64,000 nucleotides of DNA from Enterovibrio gelatinilyticus (lineage in GTDB: Bacteria; Pseudomonadota; Gammaproteobacteria; Enterobacterales; Vibrionaceae), in NCBI RefSeq assembly GCF_028683095.1, contig NZ_JAJUBC010000020.1, positions 1 to 64,000 on the forward strand, given 5' to 3'. The notes under the pieces are model-generated. The model ran no database searches and was not told the origin of the DNA. It saw only the letters and a program-made list of their open reading frames with translations. Shown piece by piece: positions 41,448 to 51,359 of this stretch. Made by a program: the position numbers and the translations under genes. Within the stretch, counting starts at the first letter, position 1. Each line of letters opens with the position of its first letter.

Positions 41448-43094
41448 TTAAAAGGTTGGATTATTTGCAGCGACAGCCCCTAACGAAGTTAGGGTGCGTT
41501 TTGGTCTTGCATCGTAATGATAAACATCACTGCGAAACTCAACGTTGCCTTCCCCATTCACCCATGCGGTTTGATAGATGGTATGAACTGCAACTTTTTG
41601 CCTCAGTGTCACCCATTTGGTTTCGAGATGCTGACGGTAATAGTCATAATCGCCAAACTCCAAACCAGAACGACTCAACAATACCTGCGCCAATGTTTCC
41701 GCTTTTTGAACACGAATACACCCTGAACTGAACGCCCTTCTCTCTTTACTGAATAAACTCTTTGCAGGCGTGTCGTGCAGGTAGATAGCATTGCCATTAG
41801 GGGTATTAAATTTGTAGCGCCCAAGTGCGTTAAAATCGCCTGGGGATTGCTGTAAACGATACGGGAAATTTCTGTCCGTGACGTTGTCCCAGTCAATATC
41901 GCTATGAGGGATCACATCGCCATTTACCCAACTGCTCAGCACCGTATAGCTGTGCTTGGACAAATACTCATTGTCTTGACGCGCCTTAGGAAGAATGTCT
42001 TTGCGCATAATCGTCACAGGGACATTCCAGCTAGGGTTGAATACAACAGAATCCAACCGAGAATCAAACAATGGGGTTCTTCTACTTGGACGTCCAACCA
42101 CCACTTTGCTGTCGAGTACGAGTTCGCTGTCAATCCACAACTCCATTTCGTAATTGGGAATATTCACCAGAATGATCTTGCTTCTCTCAGTTGGCCATAA
42201 GCGCAAACGTTCCATATTCAAAGCAAGAATTTGGATGCGAGCATTTACCGATTTATTCAGCCATTGGCGGGTCTTATTGCCTATTACACCATCTTCTTTC
42301 AAGCCGTGACGAGCCTGAAAGCGCTTAACAGCACCAACCAATGTGGCGTTGTAGTCACTCACTTGTGCGATTTTTAGTCGCTGAGCTTCAGTGCCGCTCA
42401 ACACACCATGCCTTTCCAAACTGGTGATCAGACTGTCTGCGTCATCGAGTTCTTTACCCGGCCGTATCAGCCCACCTTGCGCAAACTTGGGCCAATACCG
42501 TTGTTCTACGTCTTGGAGCTTAACGATTGCTTTCGCCATTTCGCGATATTGTGGCGTATCTGGGCGCAGTTTAAACACATAATCAAAAAGTTGGTTTCGG
42601 CTTCCAGCTGCAACAAGTCCGTTGATTTTGGTCAGTGTTGGTGGCGGTAAATCATCTGTAATATCGGTGCCAAAGAACCAGCTTTTCCCATGAGTTGGGA
42701 TACCATCGATATAACGGGTCAACGCAAGCAGACTGTCGGTGGCAAACACGTCGTATGCTCGCCAATCACCACTCGATCTTAGATCCCGCAGCATAAGCGC
42801 ACGCCATTCAAAATCTTCACTCAATCCTGCAAGAGAAATAATGTTGATCTGCGTTTCTAGTTCATCTTTAGCGCGATAATCATGCCAAATGGGGGAGAAA
42901 GAAAAAAACTCATAGATGTTGGCAAGATCGCTTGTGTGAGAAACCACCCCGACTTCTGACTCCGCTTGTTTCACCCAAGTTAGCGCAGATAACGACGGCT
43001 TTTGTTGCATATCAGAAGGTTCCGATGCCCATAAGGACATAGGTATTAAGGCTACCACCCATAATGCCTTAAAAAACGTACGAGCTAAAAACAT
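41448..43094 (-). CDS. ldtD: L,D-transpeptidase YcbB type
   Basis: A 548-residue periplasmic enzyme with an N-terminal signal peptide (MFLARTFFKALWVVALIPMSLWA). A peptidoglycan-binding helical domain lies at about residues 235-280 (AVKRFQARHGLKEDGVIGNKTRQWLN). The catalytic YkuD domain ends with IYLHDTPAKSLFSKERRAF and SSGCIRVQKAE, with the nucleophilic Cys near residue 460. The enzyme makes 3-3 crosslinks between meso-diaminopimelate residues and can attach lipoproteins in some species. GGAGG precedes the ATG. In E. coli ldtD follows mukB; here it is separated by 12 kb. Confidence 0.93.
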   Translation of the reverse strand: MFLARTFFKALWVVALIPMSLWASEPSDMQQKPSLSALTWVKQAESEVGVVSHTSDLANIYEFFSFSPIWHDYRAKDELETQINIISLAGLSEDFEWRALMLRDLRSSGDWRAYDVFATDSLLALTRYIDGIPTHGKSWFFGTDITDDLPPPTLTKINGLVAAGSRNQLFDYVFKLRPDTPQYREMAKAIVKLQDVEQRYWPKFAQGGLIRPGKELDDADSLITSLERHGVLSGTEAQRLKIAQVSDYNATLVGAVKRFQARHGLKEDGVIGNKTRQWLNKSVNARIQILALNMERLRLWPTERSKIILVNIPNYEMELWIDSELVLDSKVVVGRPSRRTPLFDSRLDSVVFNPSWNVPVTIMRKDILPKARQDNEYLSKHSYTVLSSWVNGDVIPHSDIDWDNVTDRNFPYRLQQSPGDFNALGRYKFNTPNGNAIYLHDTPAKSLFSKERRAFSSGCIRVQKAETLAQVLLSRSGLEFGDYDYYRQHLETKWVTLRQKVAVHTIYQTAWVNGEGNVEFRSDVYHYDARPKRTLTSLGAVAANNPTF

Positions 43095-43195
43095 GCGCTA
43101 CCTCCCAATTGAGATCTTAGTATGGCAAAGGACGCGGCTTTCGTTGGCGGATTTTTTATGAATCTAGAAAAACAAAGAGTTAGAAAAGTATGACG

Positions 43196-44284
43196 TCATA
43201 GCATGACCCAATGATTATCCCAGGTCACGCCAGATGTATGAAAATTAATACTTTTTCTAGCCAGTTGAAATGCAACCCTGCCACTGCCTGCGCTTAACGC
43301 AAAACGGTCAGCTTCAGCCGAGACGCCAGAAGCATCCATCAAGGCTGATAGTGACTGGAGCTCGCCCGTTTCAATATCCCAAACCCCAAAACAATTGCCA
43401 CGAGGTGAGGTAGCTATCACTTGTTTATCCGTGCATGCCACACTGCCGATGTAGTGTTGAAAACGCGTCCACTGCTCAGTACTCCCCTTGAGAGTTACAA
43501 AGTCACCATTATTTCGCTTTATCGCTAATAATGGTGAAACTTTATCGGTATCACCTTTATATTGCTGCGCAATCACCACGTCTTTAGCTGAACTCACCGC
43601 AAGATGACGGATGCTTAATTGGTGGTCTTTTAGATAATATTGCTGAGTGACGTTCCCTGATGGAATATCGATGAATACCAAAGCGGGCTTCATCGTGCCG
43701 AGGTTCATTGGTATTCGCTTATCCGTGTGTATTCCCCCAACAGCAACAGCCAAAGTAAGCTCATCGACGACTTTAAGCTCATGCGGGCCAATCCCAAAAC
43801 CAACAATCTCACGAAGTTTGGTAAGGCTGCCATTGGAAGCAATACGGTAGATACCAATCACACCTTCGCTTGATCCTTCAACACCTTCGGTTGTCAGCAA
43901 CACGTCACCCAGCACATCGCCATGACCATAAAAATAGCGTTGAGGATCGGAATGATAAGTAGAAAAAACCTTACCCGTCTCTGTTGATATCACACGGATA
44001 TAAGTGCCTGGCCGACGAGCAAATACAAAGGCTAAACGCTTTTGGTGATCAACAGCTATTCCGTGACCACGTGATGGAAGTGGTGAGGTAAAACAGACCT
44101 CTCCCGTATCATCAATGGCCGTCGCATTGAACTGACCGTCTGATTGACGAGCACATCCTATGTAAGATGGCGTCGCGGTCTTAGACACTCGATGCCGCGC
44201 ATATAGTCCACCAGCAACACTGCCACCAGAGGCCAACACCGCCAATGCTGATAACAACATGCGTCGTCGTTTTTGGCTCACCAT
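43196..44284 (-). CDS. DUF1513 beta-propeller protein
   Basis: A 362-residue periplasmic protein with a Tat-like N terminus (SQKRRRMLLSALAVLASGG). The remainder has repeated strand motifs such as GHGIAVDHQKRLAFVFARRPG and HGDVLGDVLLTTEG, typical of DUF1513 seven-bladed propellers. It is the last gene of the Fur-controlled cluster with two imelysins and a di-heme protein. Such clusters occur in many proteobacteria and are thought to take part in iron uptake or heme handling; the molecular role of the propeller is not known. Confidence 0.85.
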   Translation of the reverse strand: MVSQKRRRMLLSALAVLASGGSVAGGLYARHRVSKTATPSYIGCARQSDGQFNATAIDDTGEVCFTSPLPSRGHGIAVDHQKRLAFVFARRPGTYIRVISTETGKVFSTYHSDPQRYFYGHGDVLGDVLLTTEGVEGSSEGVIGIYRIASNGSLTKLREIVGFGIGPHELKVVDELTLAVAVGGIHTDKRIPMNLGTMKPALVFIDIPSGNVTQQYYLKDHQLSIRHLAVSSAKDVVIAQQYKGDTDKVSPLLAIKRNNGDFVTLKGSTEQWTRFQHYIGSVACTDKQVIATSPRGNCFGVWDIETGELQSLSALMDASGVSAEADRFALSAGSGRVAFQLARKSINFHTSGVTWDNHWVML

Positions 44285-44286
44285 GA

Positions 44287-45342
44287 CTAGTCTCCGTCTG
44301 TCGAGTTGAAGCCCACGACCATACCCAGCGCCGCGGCGACTTCGTCAGCCAAAGCAATCTTGATATACTCTAAGTTATTCGACAGTGTTATTAATTTGCG
44401 GTACTCGGCAGGTTCTGATAGATAAGGCTTAATCGCATCGCCGTTCGGTACGCTTTCCAACGCAAAGCTCCAGTGTTTAACCAGTCGATCTGCTAATGCC
44501 TCTCTACCTTGTTCTCGTAAAACACCATCAACCGATCCGATATAGCGGGCTTGTAAGGCTTCGATACGCTCTCGCAACAACGCCAGTGATTGACCTGAAC
44601 GCCATGCTTGCGCCTGATATGGCTTAGGATAACCAGGCTTTCCCATTGGCAGAGACAGGGTTTTAATGGCTGAGTCCAGTTGACTAGCCAAGATATTCAA
44701 CGCATCCCTCTCGCGCTGTTCTTTGGCCGCCCCCTTCCAAAGATTGTCCTGCCATGCCGAAGCCATCAGCTCTGACGAAAACACCAGATGTGATGAAATT
44801 GCTTGAGTCAATGGACAGCGTGATACCAATATATCGATCTTAGATTCACCCTTCTGCATGCCATCAAAAAGTAACCACTCAAGTGCCCCAAGACCTTGCA
44901 CCGCGACACTTTGATTTTCTAGCGATAACGCGGACATGTCCTTGTCACTCTTAAGCAATTTCCCGATCTGACGTCCAATGGTGTTTTTCTTGTCAGGATA
45001 GAATTGAATTTGCCAACTCAAGGACATCGCCGCTTCGTTGCCATAATTCGCGCCCGCCACGGACTGCCACGCTTTGATGGTTTTCACCCACTGCGTCTGA
45101 CTCCCAGCAAGTGCCTCATGCGTTTTCACTTCGCACAGAGCAGCAATTTCAGATTCTAACACCTTGGCTTCACGTATAAATGATGACGTTGATTGTTTTT
45201 GAATACCCCAAAGTTGCTCTCCCAGCTGCATATTTGAAACGGAGATGTTAGTCGCTTGGCTGTCACACCCAGAAATAAGTGACAGCGTCACCAAAAGGGA
45301 AAATCCACATAGCCAGTGTGCTCTGTTAGCTAAATCAATCAT
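44287..45342 (-). CDS. Imelysin-family lipoprotein
   Basis: A 351-residue protein with a lipoprotein signal: LVTLSLISGC, lipobox Cys near residue 26. The remainder is helical with IKAWQSVAGANYG and VAVQGLGALEWLLFDG; the latter corresponds to the imelysin GxHxxE segment, but here His is replaced (GLGALEWLLF), so the metal-binding motif is incomplete. I start at the ATG at 45342; GTG 45345 is an alternative. It is followed by the DUF1513 gene after 2 bp, so they are co-translated. Confidence 0.82.
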   Translation of the reverse strand: MIDLANRAHWLCGFSLLVTLSLISGCDSQATNISVSNMQLGEQLWGIQKQSTSSFIREAKVLESEIAALCEVKTHEALAGSQTQWVKTIKAWQSVAGANYGNEAAMSLSWQIQFYPDKKNTIGRQIGKLLKSDKDMSALSLENQSVAVQGLGALEWLLFDGMQKGESKIDILVSRCPLTQAISSHLVFSSELMASAWQDNLWKGAAKEQRERDALNILASQLDSAIKTLSLPMGKPGYPKPYQAQAWRSGQSLALLRERIEALQARYIGSVDGVLREQGREALADRLVKHWSFALESVPNGDAIKPYLSEPAEYRKLITLSNNLEYIKIALADEVAAALGMVVGFNSTDGD

Positions 45343-45354
45343 CACATTCCATTC

Positions 45355-46731
45355 CTACAACGACTTGAGAAATGCTATCAATGCGGCTCTCTGGCTCGCA
45401 TTGAACCCTAACACTGCTTCTTTACTGTTTTTTGCTTCTCCACCGTGCCAAAGAATCGCCTCCATTTCCGTTCGAGCACGTCCATCATGCAGAAACTCTG
45501 TGTGTCCGTTCACCTCCTGGGTATAACCGATACCCCAAAGCGGTGCCGTTCGCCATTCTTGTCCGGTCGCGAGAAACTCGCCTCGGTTATCTGCCAGCCC
45601 TTGTCCCATATCATGCAGAAGTAAATCGGTATAGGGGTGGATCGTTTGCTGGCTAAGTGCTGGCCTATCTTTTCGCTCTGCTGTCTGTATCGTAGATTGA
45701 TGGCAACTTGCGCAGCCCGCTTCTTGGAACAACACCTCACCATGTTGCACTAAAGGATCGGCAAGGTTTCTACGCATCGGCACTGCGAGGTGTTGCGAAT
45801 AGAACTCGACAAAATTGAGTATTTTCTCAGTGACTTCAGGTTGACCACCGTTTGGTAAACGCTGGCATAAGTCTTGCGCTACCGAGCAGTTTTCATCAGA
45901 AAACAAAGTACTGGTTAAGCCCAAGTCTCCATTAAACGCCGCCGCATTTTGTTGCATTAAATTTGGCTGACCCGCTTTCCAGCCAAAGCGACCAATTACA
46001 GTTTTCTCTTGCACTACGTCCCACACATAGTTGGGACGCCCTGAAATGGCTTTATTTTCCTTTCGTTGCTGCTCGGCGATGGCCAATAACGTCGCGTCAG
46101 GTATCGATTCCAGCAAGCCTAGTCCAATCATTGGTGGCGCTATGCGTGCGGACATTTGGGTTTCGGAGTGCATCGCGCCATAGTTCAAGTCATCAATCGT
46201 TATCTTTGGTTTGCGTAACTCAACAGTGTGTCCATCGCTAAACGTTTCAGTGTGATAATCGAAATTAACGACAATTCTACCTTCGGGTTTTTCGCCAGGA
46301 AGTGCAAAGTCTTGTAACTGTCCACCATAAGTGGGCTCGGGAATATTCCCGGACAAGATAAGCTGCTTTTTTTGCGCATCAGTCATGGCTGGAATACTTA
46401 GGCGGATAAGCAGCGATACTGTATTTTGATCGCCTGCCAGAGGTAGGTGGCCTCGCCCATCCTTAATGTGGCAGTTCTGACATCCATTGGTATTGAACAG
46501 AGGCCCAAGGCCGTCTCTGGCATCAGTCGATGCTGGAGCGCTTACCCAAGGGTTTCGAAAAAAACTGTTGCCAACACTGAAGTCAATGCGCTCGCTGAGG
46601 GGAAGGTTGGTGGCGGGTTGAGAAAAAGCATTCGCGCCTTGCTTGCTTGTTGTCGTGTCTCCACCCGACTTTATTTCGCCTGCAAATGACAACGATGCAA
46701 AGACACTAAACAGTAAAACCGTGTATTTCAT
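45355..46731 (-). CDS. Di-heme cytochrome c-like protein, DUF1111 family
   Basis: A 458-residue protein with a signal peptide (MKYTVLLFSVFASLSFAGE). Two heme c attachment motifs are clear: CQNCH near residue 84 and CASCH near residue 340. The arrangement, with FSVGNSFFRNPWV before the first motif and TAPLWGIGYTQEVNGH near the end, matches the DUF1111 di-heme family (older name thiol oxidoreductase), structurally related to di-heme peroxidases. It may oxidise or reduce iron in the periplasm as part of the cluster. It lies between the two imelysin genes in one operon. Confidence 0.9.
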   Translation of the reverse strand: MKYTVLLFSVFASLSFAGEIKSGGDTTTSKQGANAFSQPATNLPLSERIDFSVGNSFFRNPWVSAPASTDARDGLGPLFNTNGCQNCHIKDGRGHLPLAGDQNTVSLLIRLSIPAMTDAQKKQLILSGNIPEPTYGGQLQDFALPGEKPEGRIVVNFDYHTETFSDGHTVELRKPKITIDDLNYGAMHSETQMSARIAPPMIGLGLLESIPDATLLAIAEQQRKENKAISGRPNYVWDVVQEKTVIGRFGWKAGQPNLMQQNAAAFNGDLGLTSTLFSDENCSVAQDLCQRLPNGGQPEVTEKILNFVEFYSQHLAVPMRRNLADPLVQHGEVLFQEAGCASCHQSTIQTAERKDRPALSQQTIHPYTDLLLHDMGQGLADNRGEFLATGQEWRTAPLWGIGYTQEVNGHTEFLHDGRARTEMEAILWHGGEAKNSKEAVLGFNASQRAALIAFLKSL

Positions 46732-46802
46732 GACTACTTTCCAAATACGTCAAAAGGAGCTGCAACAGACCTGCCGCAACTCCCTATTTAATTGTTTATT
46801 TC

Positions 46803-48059
46803 TTAGAACTGGTGATCGGCACTATCTGGATTAAGATTGCTAATACCCAACTCACCAGCAATAGACTCAATGCCACGAGTTTGATCAACCAGTGCAGCAA
46901 TCGCGTTGTTTATCACTAGATGGCCATCTGCATTATTAGTGGCAATCAATTGGTCGAAATACACACCGTTCACTTCAGCTGATTCCACCATCTTGAAGAC
47001 GGCACTGCGCGCTGAATCGAATTCGGCAAGGATCTCACCCGCCTTTTCAGGGTTCGCTTTTTTCACCATGTCATACAAAGATGGACCGCTCACTTCAGAG
47101 CCGTCTACACGAGAGTAGCTGCCGGTGAAGACGTTATAGATCCCTTGCTCGTTGTAATAATGGGAGTTGTGAGTGTTGTCCGAAAAGCAATCATGCTCGT
47201 CTTCTGAAGAGTTGGCCTCAAGAGCCACTTTCATACGCTCACCCGCCAATTCACCTAACGACAAAGACCCCATGCCAAACAACATTTTACGCAGACCATT
47301 TTCAACGTTTTCGTTAAGCAGGGTTTCACGGTAATTACCACTTACACCCGCTGACCATTGGTTTTCCATCCACGCCAGATCAGTGATCAGCAATTCAGAT
47401 GCCGCTTTCAGATAGTCTCTGCGACGATCACAATTTCCACTTGTGCATGACTCACCGTAAGCAAAGTCGGTATAAGAACGCTCACCCGCACCACTGCTCG
47501 TGCCATTCAGATCTTGCCCCCAAAGCAGAAACTCAATGGCGTGATATCCTGACGCCACGTTAGCTTCAGACCCTCCCAGTTCATTCAATGATGCAATAAG
47601 CTCCGGCGTGATCTGCTGAATATCAACGGTTTCATTGCCCACACTAATCGACTTGCTAGCAATAATATTAGCTACCGCGCCTTCGTTACCCAATTCATAC
47701 TGGTAATCCGTTGCCACGTAATCAATCAAACCTTCGTCCAAAGGCCACGCATTCAGTTGCCCTTCCCAGTCATCAACAATGGCATTGCCGAAACGAAACA
47801 CTTCAGATTGCTGATACGGTACTCGAGCTGCAAGCCACGCTGTTTTCGCTGTCGCCAACGTTTGTGCTGACGGTTTATCAATCAGCGCGTTGATTGCCGT
47901 ATCAAGCTGTATTGCCGTGCGATGCGAATCGCTATAAACCGCATGAGCGAGATCGGCATAGTGGCTAACAACTTGATCTGGCGTCGCTGCCAACGAGGGA
48001 AAAGAAGCTAGCGAAAGTGAAAATACAGAGAGAGCCATGGCACGAGAGGAATACATCAT
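46803..48059 (-). CDS. Imelysin-family iron-regulated protein (IrpA-like)
   Basis: A 418-residue exported protein with signal peptide (cleavage after SLA near residue 24). The imelysin core contains AWLAARVPYQQSEVFRFGN and the metal-binding motif GYHAIEFLLWGQD, intact here. Two or three cysteine pairs are visible (SCTSGNC). The group is named after IrpA/ICMP, periplasmic or surface iron-regulated proteins of which EfeO/EfeM are relatives. It is the first gene of the cluster and has a strong Fur box just upstream. ATG 48059 has AGGA upstream. Confidence 0.9.
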   Translation of the reverse strand: MMYSSRAMALSVFSLSLASFPSLAATPDQVVSHYADLAHAVYSDSHRTAIQLDTAINALIDKPSAQTLATAKTAWLAARVPYQQSEVFRFGNAIVDDWEGQLNAWPLDEGLIDYVATDYQYELGNEGAVANIIASKSISVGNETVDIQQITPELIASLNELGGSEANVASGYHAIEFLLWGQDLNGTSSGAGERSYTDFAYGESCTSGNCDRRRDYLKAASELLITDLAWMENQWSAGVSGNYRETLLNENVENGLRKMLFGMGSLSLGELAGERMKVALEANSSEDEHDCFSDNTHNSHYYNEQGIYNVFTGSYSRVDGSEVSGPSLYDMVKKANPEKAGEILAEFDSARSAVFKMVESAEVNGVYFDQLIATNNADGHLVINNAIAALVDQTRGIESIAGELGISNLNPDSADHQF

Positions 48060-48140
48060 AATCTGTCCTTGAAAAGTTGATATGTAACCAGTTATTACAA
48101 ACGCGAATGATTATTACATTCACTATCAACCTTTTCAAAT

Positions 48141-48159
48141 GATAATGATAAAAAATATC
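48141..48159 (-). promoter_or_regulatory. Fur box upstream of the imelysin cluster
   Basis: GATAATGATAAAAAATATC matches the 19-bp Fur consensus GATAATGATAATCATTATC at 16 positions. An additional AATGATTATTACATT lies near 48105, perhaps a second Fur contact. Both sit upstream of the imelysin start. Confidence 0.85.
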
Positions 48160-48362
48160 ATTTGAATGCGCATTATTGTTAACATGCTGCAAATGCGCCA
48201 TCTATGACATCGTTTTCGACCCCGAATGAGATTCTGTGACTACTCGATATCGCATCTTTCGCTTCCTGTGTGTAAGGTTATTGAAAAAGCCTTTTATTAT
48301 TTGCGTTTTACGCAGATAATTTCGCGGTTTTTCACCCTGCTGCAGTTATAGGAGACGCTTCG

Positions 48363-48845
48363 ATGGAGAAGCACGAAGAGGTGCTGGTTGCGCTTAGACA
48401 AATTATCCGAGCCATTGACCTACATTCACGTAAGCTAAACAAAGTCGCAGGCCTAACAGGTCCTCAGCTTGTATTAATGAGTGCTATTCACGAATTGGAT
48501 GAAGTGACTATTCGTCAACTGTCTAACCATACCAATATGAGCCAAGCCACCGCGACGACCATCTTAGATCGCCTCGCGAGCCGAAACCTTATCGTTCGAG
48601 TAAGAAGTAACTTAGACAAAAGAAAGGTGCACGCTCATTTAACACCAGAGGGTGAAAAAGCGCTTGAGCAAGCGCCTAAGCCTTTGCAGGACAGCTTCAT
48701 TTCTCGCTTTCAATCACTGGAAGAGTGGGAGCAATCCTTGCTCATCTCCTCCGTACAGCGAATCTCTTCGATGATGAATGCTGACAATATTGATGCTGCG
48801 CCTCTGCTGGAAGTTTCTGCGTTAACAACGTCAGAATCTCAATAG
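48363..48845 (+). CDS. cosR: MarR-family regulator, CosR/EctR1-like
   Basis: A 160-residue MarR regulator. The winged helix spans about residues 30-100: LTGPQLVLMSAIHEL, the recognition helix MSQATATTILDRLASRN and wing LDKRKVHAHLTPEG. Sequence wording (RQIIRAIDLHSRKLNKVAGLTGPQL) recalls CosR/EctR1, which represses ectoine and glycine betaine genes at low salt in Vibrio. No ect genes are in this window; in V. cholerae the CosR gene is also separate from them. A terminator follows. The general MarR call is firm; the CosR name is my reading. Confidence 0.72.
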   Translation: MEKHEEVLVALRQIIRAIDLHSRKLNKVAGLTGPQLVLMSAIHELDEVTIRQLSNHTNMSQATATTILDRLASRNLIVRVRSNLDKRKVHAHLTPEGEKALEQAPKPLQDSFISRFQSLEEWEQSLLISSVQRISSMMNADNIDAAPLLEVSALTTSESQ

Positions 48846-48861
48846 CCTCGTAGGCGTAGAC

Positions 48862-48891
48862 AAAAAAAGAGCCTTTTGGGGCTCTTTTTTG
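48862..48891 (+). terminator. Intrinsic terminator of the MarR-family gene
   Basis: AAAAAAAGAGCC and GGCTCTTTTTT flank a short loop. Confidence 0.88.
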
Positions 48892-48991
48892 TTTCTACCG
48901 GTCTTTGTCGACTAGCTTTATTAACCCTCAGGTCGATAGCTATCTGCTCAATCACCGCGCATCATGGCTACTCATTGTTGACCACCCACAT

Positions 48992-49873
48992 CTACCCCGT
49001 TTTTCTTCGCGATAGAAACCCAGTTGCTAGTGCAGTTCCCAAGAAAATGGTAAGCGCACCGAGCATCATTCTTATGGTAATCACTTCGCCCAAGAACATC
49101 GCACCCCATACTGCTGCAAACAAGGGGATCAAAAATGTCACTGTCATCGTATTCGCAGGGCCAACGTTAGCAATTAGCCTAAAAAATATCACATACGCGA
49201 AGCCCGTAGAGGCAAATCCCAGCACCATTGCTGCAATCCATCCAGCACCACTCGGCGCTGCGTCGGGCCAAAAGTAAATACCAAAAGGAAGTAAAGACAA
49301 TGTTGCCCCTATCTGACTGCCCGTCGCAGTAACAAGCGGAGGAATGTCATGTAAGAAGCGTTTGGTATAACTCGCAGCGATTCCATACATAAAGGTCGCT
49401 CCTAATACCGCTAACACAGGAAAACCCAATCCTTGGTCACCAAAGTCAAGTTTCCCCCAAACAAGAATCACGACGCCAACCACGCCCAAAAGAAGGCCAA
49501 AAACGCGATTTCTGGTCATGGATTCCCCTAACCACAAATAGGCAATGATTGCCCCCCATATTGGTGTTCCGGCATTGACGATAGATGCGAAGCTTCCTGT
49601 AACACTCATCATCGCATAGGCAAATAACAAGAAAGGCACGGCAGAACTGAATAAACCTACAACACATGCGTGGAACCAATGCGCTTTCAACACAGGGAAT
49701 TGACGACGTACAATGAGAACTGGCAGCAACAATGAAGCTGCAAGACCAACGCGAACTAAAATGAGAGAAAACGGCCCAAATTCGGGTACAGCGTAACGAA
49801 TAAGTATAAAAGAAGCCCCCCAAAGTGCGGCGAGCAACACCAGTTCCAAGGAGTCTTTTCTGTTAATTTCCAT
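48992..49873 (-). CDS. EamA/DMT-superfamily transporter
   Basis: A 293-residue protein with ten hydrophobic segments in two EamA halves (ALLWG-like LLAALWGASFILIRYAVPEFGP at the start, GFASTGFAYVIFFRLIANVGP in the second half). It resembles the RhaT/YdcZ-type metabolite exporters. Solute unknown. It converges with the MarR gene and diverges from the REC-EAL gene. Nothing in the neighbourhood indicates a pathway. Confidence 0.85.
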   Translation of the reverse strand: MEINRKDSLELVLLAALWGASFILIRYAVPEFGPFSLILVRVGLAASLLLPVLIVRRQFPVLKAHWFHACVVGLFSSAVPFLLFAYAMMSVTGSFASIVNAGTPIWGAIIAYLWLGESMTRNRVFGLLLGVVGVVILVWGKLDFGDQGLGFPVLAVLGATFMYGIAASYTKRFLHDIPPLVTATGSQIGATLSLLPFGIYFWPDAAPSGAGWIAAMVLGFASTGFAYVIFFRLIANVGPANTMTVTFLIPLFAAVWGAMFLGEVITIRMMLGALTIFLGTALATGFLSRRKTG

Positions 49874-50128
49874 GAAAAATCCTGCGTTGAGATACCCTTG
49901 GAAACCATACTAACCGCATTCGCGCATCTCTTTCGCCAGAATCGGCCATATCAACAAGACGGCAATAACGTATTGCTTCAAATCAATGAACAATGACTAA
50001 GCGCTTAAACCGATTCAAAATTTACGTCCGACTCCGCATTGTATGATTTTTCATACTCAACTGACGTTTGTGTTTTTCTGAGATGCATCTAGTTTTAATA
50101 GTGATACACTTTTCTCAAGGGAATAGAA

Positions 50129-51346
50129 ATGCACAAAGAAAGGCGAATACTGATTGTCGATGATTCCATCGCTATCTTAGCCTTGGTAGAGGGAATGCTG
50201 AAAGAGCTTGGCTATCGAGACGTCACTAGCTTTTCGTCACCGACTCAAGTCATTGATGAATTACATAAATTTCCTACCAAGTATGACATCGTCCTTACCG
50301 ATCTTAATATGCCTGAGATTGATGGAATGGGCGTGATAAGAGAGCTAGGAAAGATTGATTTCAAAGGTGGCGTTTGCATCATGTCCGACCTTGACGTGCG
50401 GATCATTGAACTCGCAGCTGAAGTCGCAAGGCAACAGTCTATTTGCCTATTGGGTAACGTTTCCAAACCGATAAAAGTCGATGCCTTGAAACTAATACTT
50501 GATAGAATGGAGCAAATTGAAGAACGGCGTTTTACCCACTTTAAGAAAATGGGTAAAGCTGAGCTCTTGAACTGTATAGAACGTCATCAAGTTATCCCCT
50601 ATTACCAACCCAAATTAAACCCTGAAACAAACCTTGTCCAAAGCCTCGAAGTCCTTGCACGTATTCGATTGCCAGGAGAAACAGATGCTGTGCTACCAGG
50701 GCGCTTTATACCCACAGCAATAAAGCATGACCTGATGGATCTGATAACAATGCAACTGGCAGAAAGCACTGCCAACGATATGAATGAACTCTCGAAAATC
50801 TTTGGCGACAACGTACATGTCAGCATCAACCTGTCCGCTCAGCAACTCGCTGATTTAGAGATCCCCAATCGACTCGAAATTCTCTTTAAAGAAAAACACA
50901 TTGATAAATCACGCATCGTGTTAGAAATCACCGAAGAGTATGCCCTGAAAACGCCCGAACAGATGGAGTCACTCAATCGGCTCAGGATAAGAGGGTATGG
51001 GTTGTCAATGGATGACTTTGGAACGGGATTTACCAATATCAATCAACTTCGTAATTTACCTTTTACTGAAGTGAAAATTGACAGAACTTTAATCAACCAC
51101 ATTCATCAAGATCAATTCAGTCAGGTGATTGTTCAGTCACTCGCTGAAATTACAAACTCATTTGATGTAGATTTGGTCGCCGAAGGTATAGAACACTTTG
51201 AAGATCTGGAATATCTTTCTTCAAGATACCCCGGCATACTGCTACAGGGTTTTTTAATCTGTCGACCGAAAGCCATAGAAAGCTTGAAGAACTGGTACAA
51301 CAGTTGGTTGAAAGGTGTCGGCGCTACGTCAAAAACGAGCGGCTAA
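50129..51346 (+). CDS. Response regulator with EAL cyclic-di-GMP phosphodiesterase domain
   Basis: A 405-residue protein with an N-terminal receiver domain (residues 6-125; phospho-acceptor Asp58 in LTDLNMP, Lys113 in SKP) and an EAL domain (about 145-395). All metal and catalytic positions are present: Glu174 in EVLAR, Asn234 in INLS, Glu266 in EITEEY, Asp295-Asp296 in MDDFG, Lys316, Glu352 in AEGIE and Gln373, so it should hydrolyse cyclic di-GMP to pGpG. Architecture is like RocR/VieA without a DNA-binding domain. No histidine kinase gene is adjacent, so the input is an orphan. Confidence 0.92.
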   Translation: MHKERRILIVDDSIAILALVEGMLKELGYRDVTSFSSPTQVIDELHKFPTKYDIVLTDLNMPEIDGMGVIRELGKIDFKGGVCIMSDLDVRIIELAAEVARQQSICLLGNVSKPIKVDALKLILDRMEQIEERRFTHFKKMGKAELLNCIERHQVIPYYQPKLNPETNLVQSLEVLARIRLPGETDAVLPGRFIPTAIKHDLMDLITMQLAESTANDMNELSKIFGDNVHVSINLSAQQLADLEIPNRLEILFKEKHIDKSRIVLEITEEYALKTPEQMESLNRLRIRGYGLSMDDFGTGFTNINQLRNLPFTEVKIDRTLINHIHQDQFSQVIVQSLAEITNSFDVDLVAEGIEHFEDLEYLSSRYPGILLQGFLICRPKAIESLKNWYNSWLKGVGATSKTSG

Positions 51347-51359
51347 GCTAAACACAGCA

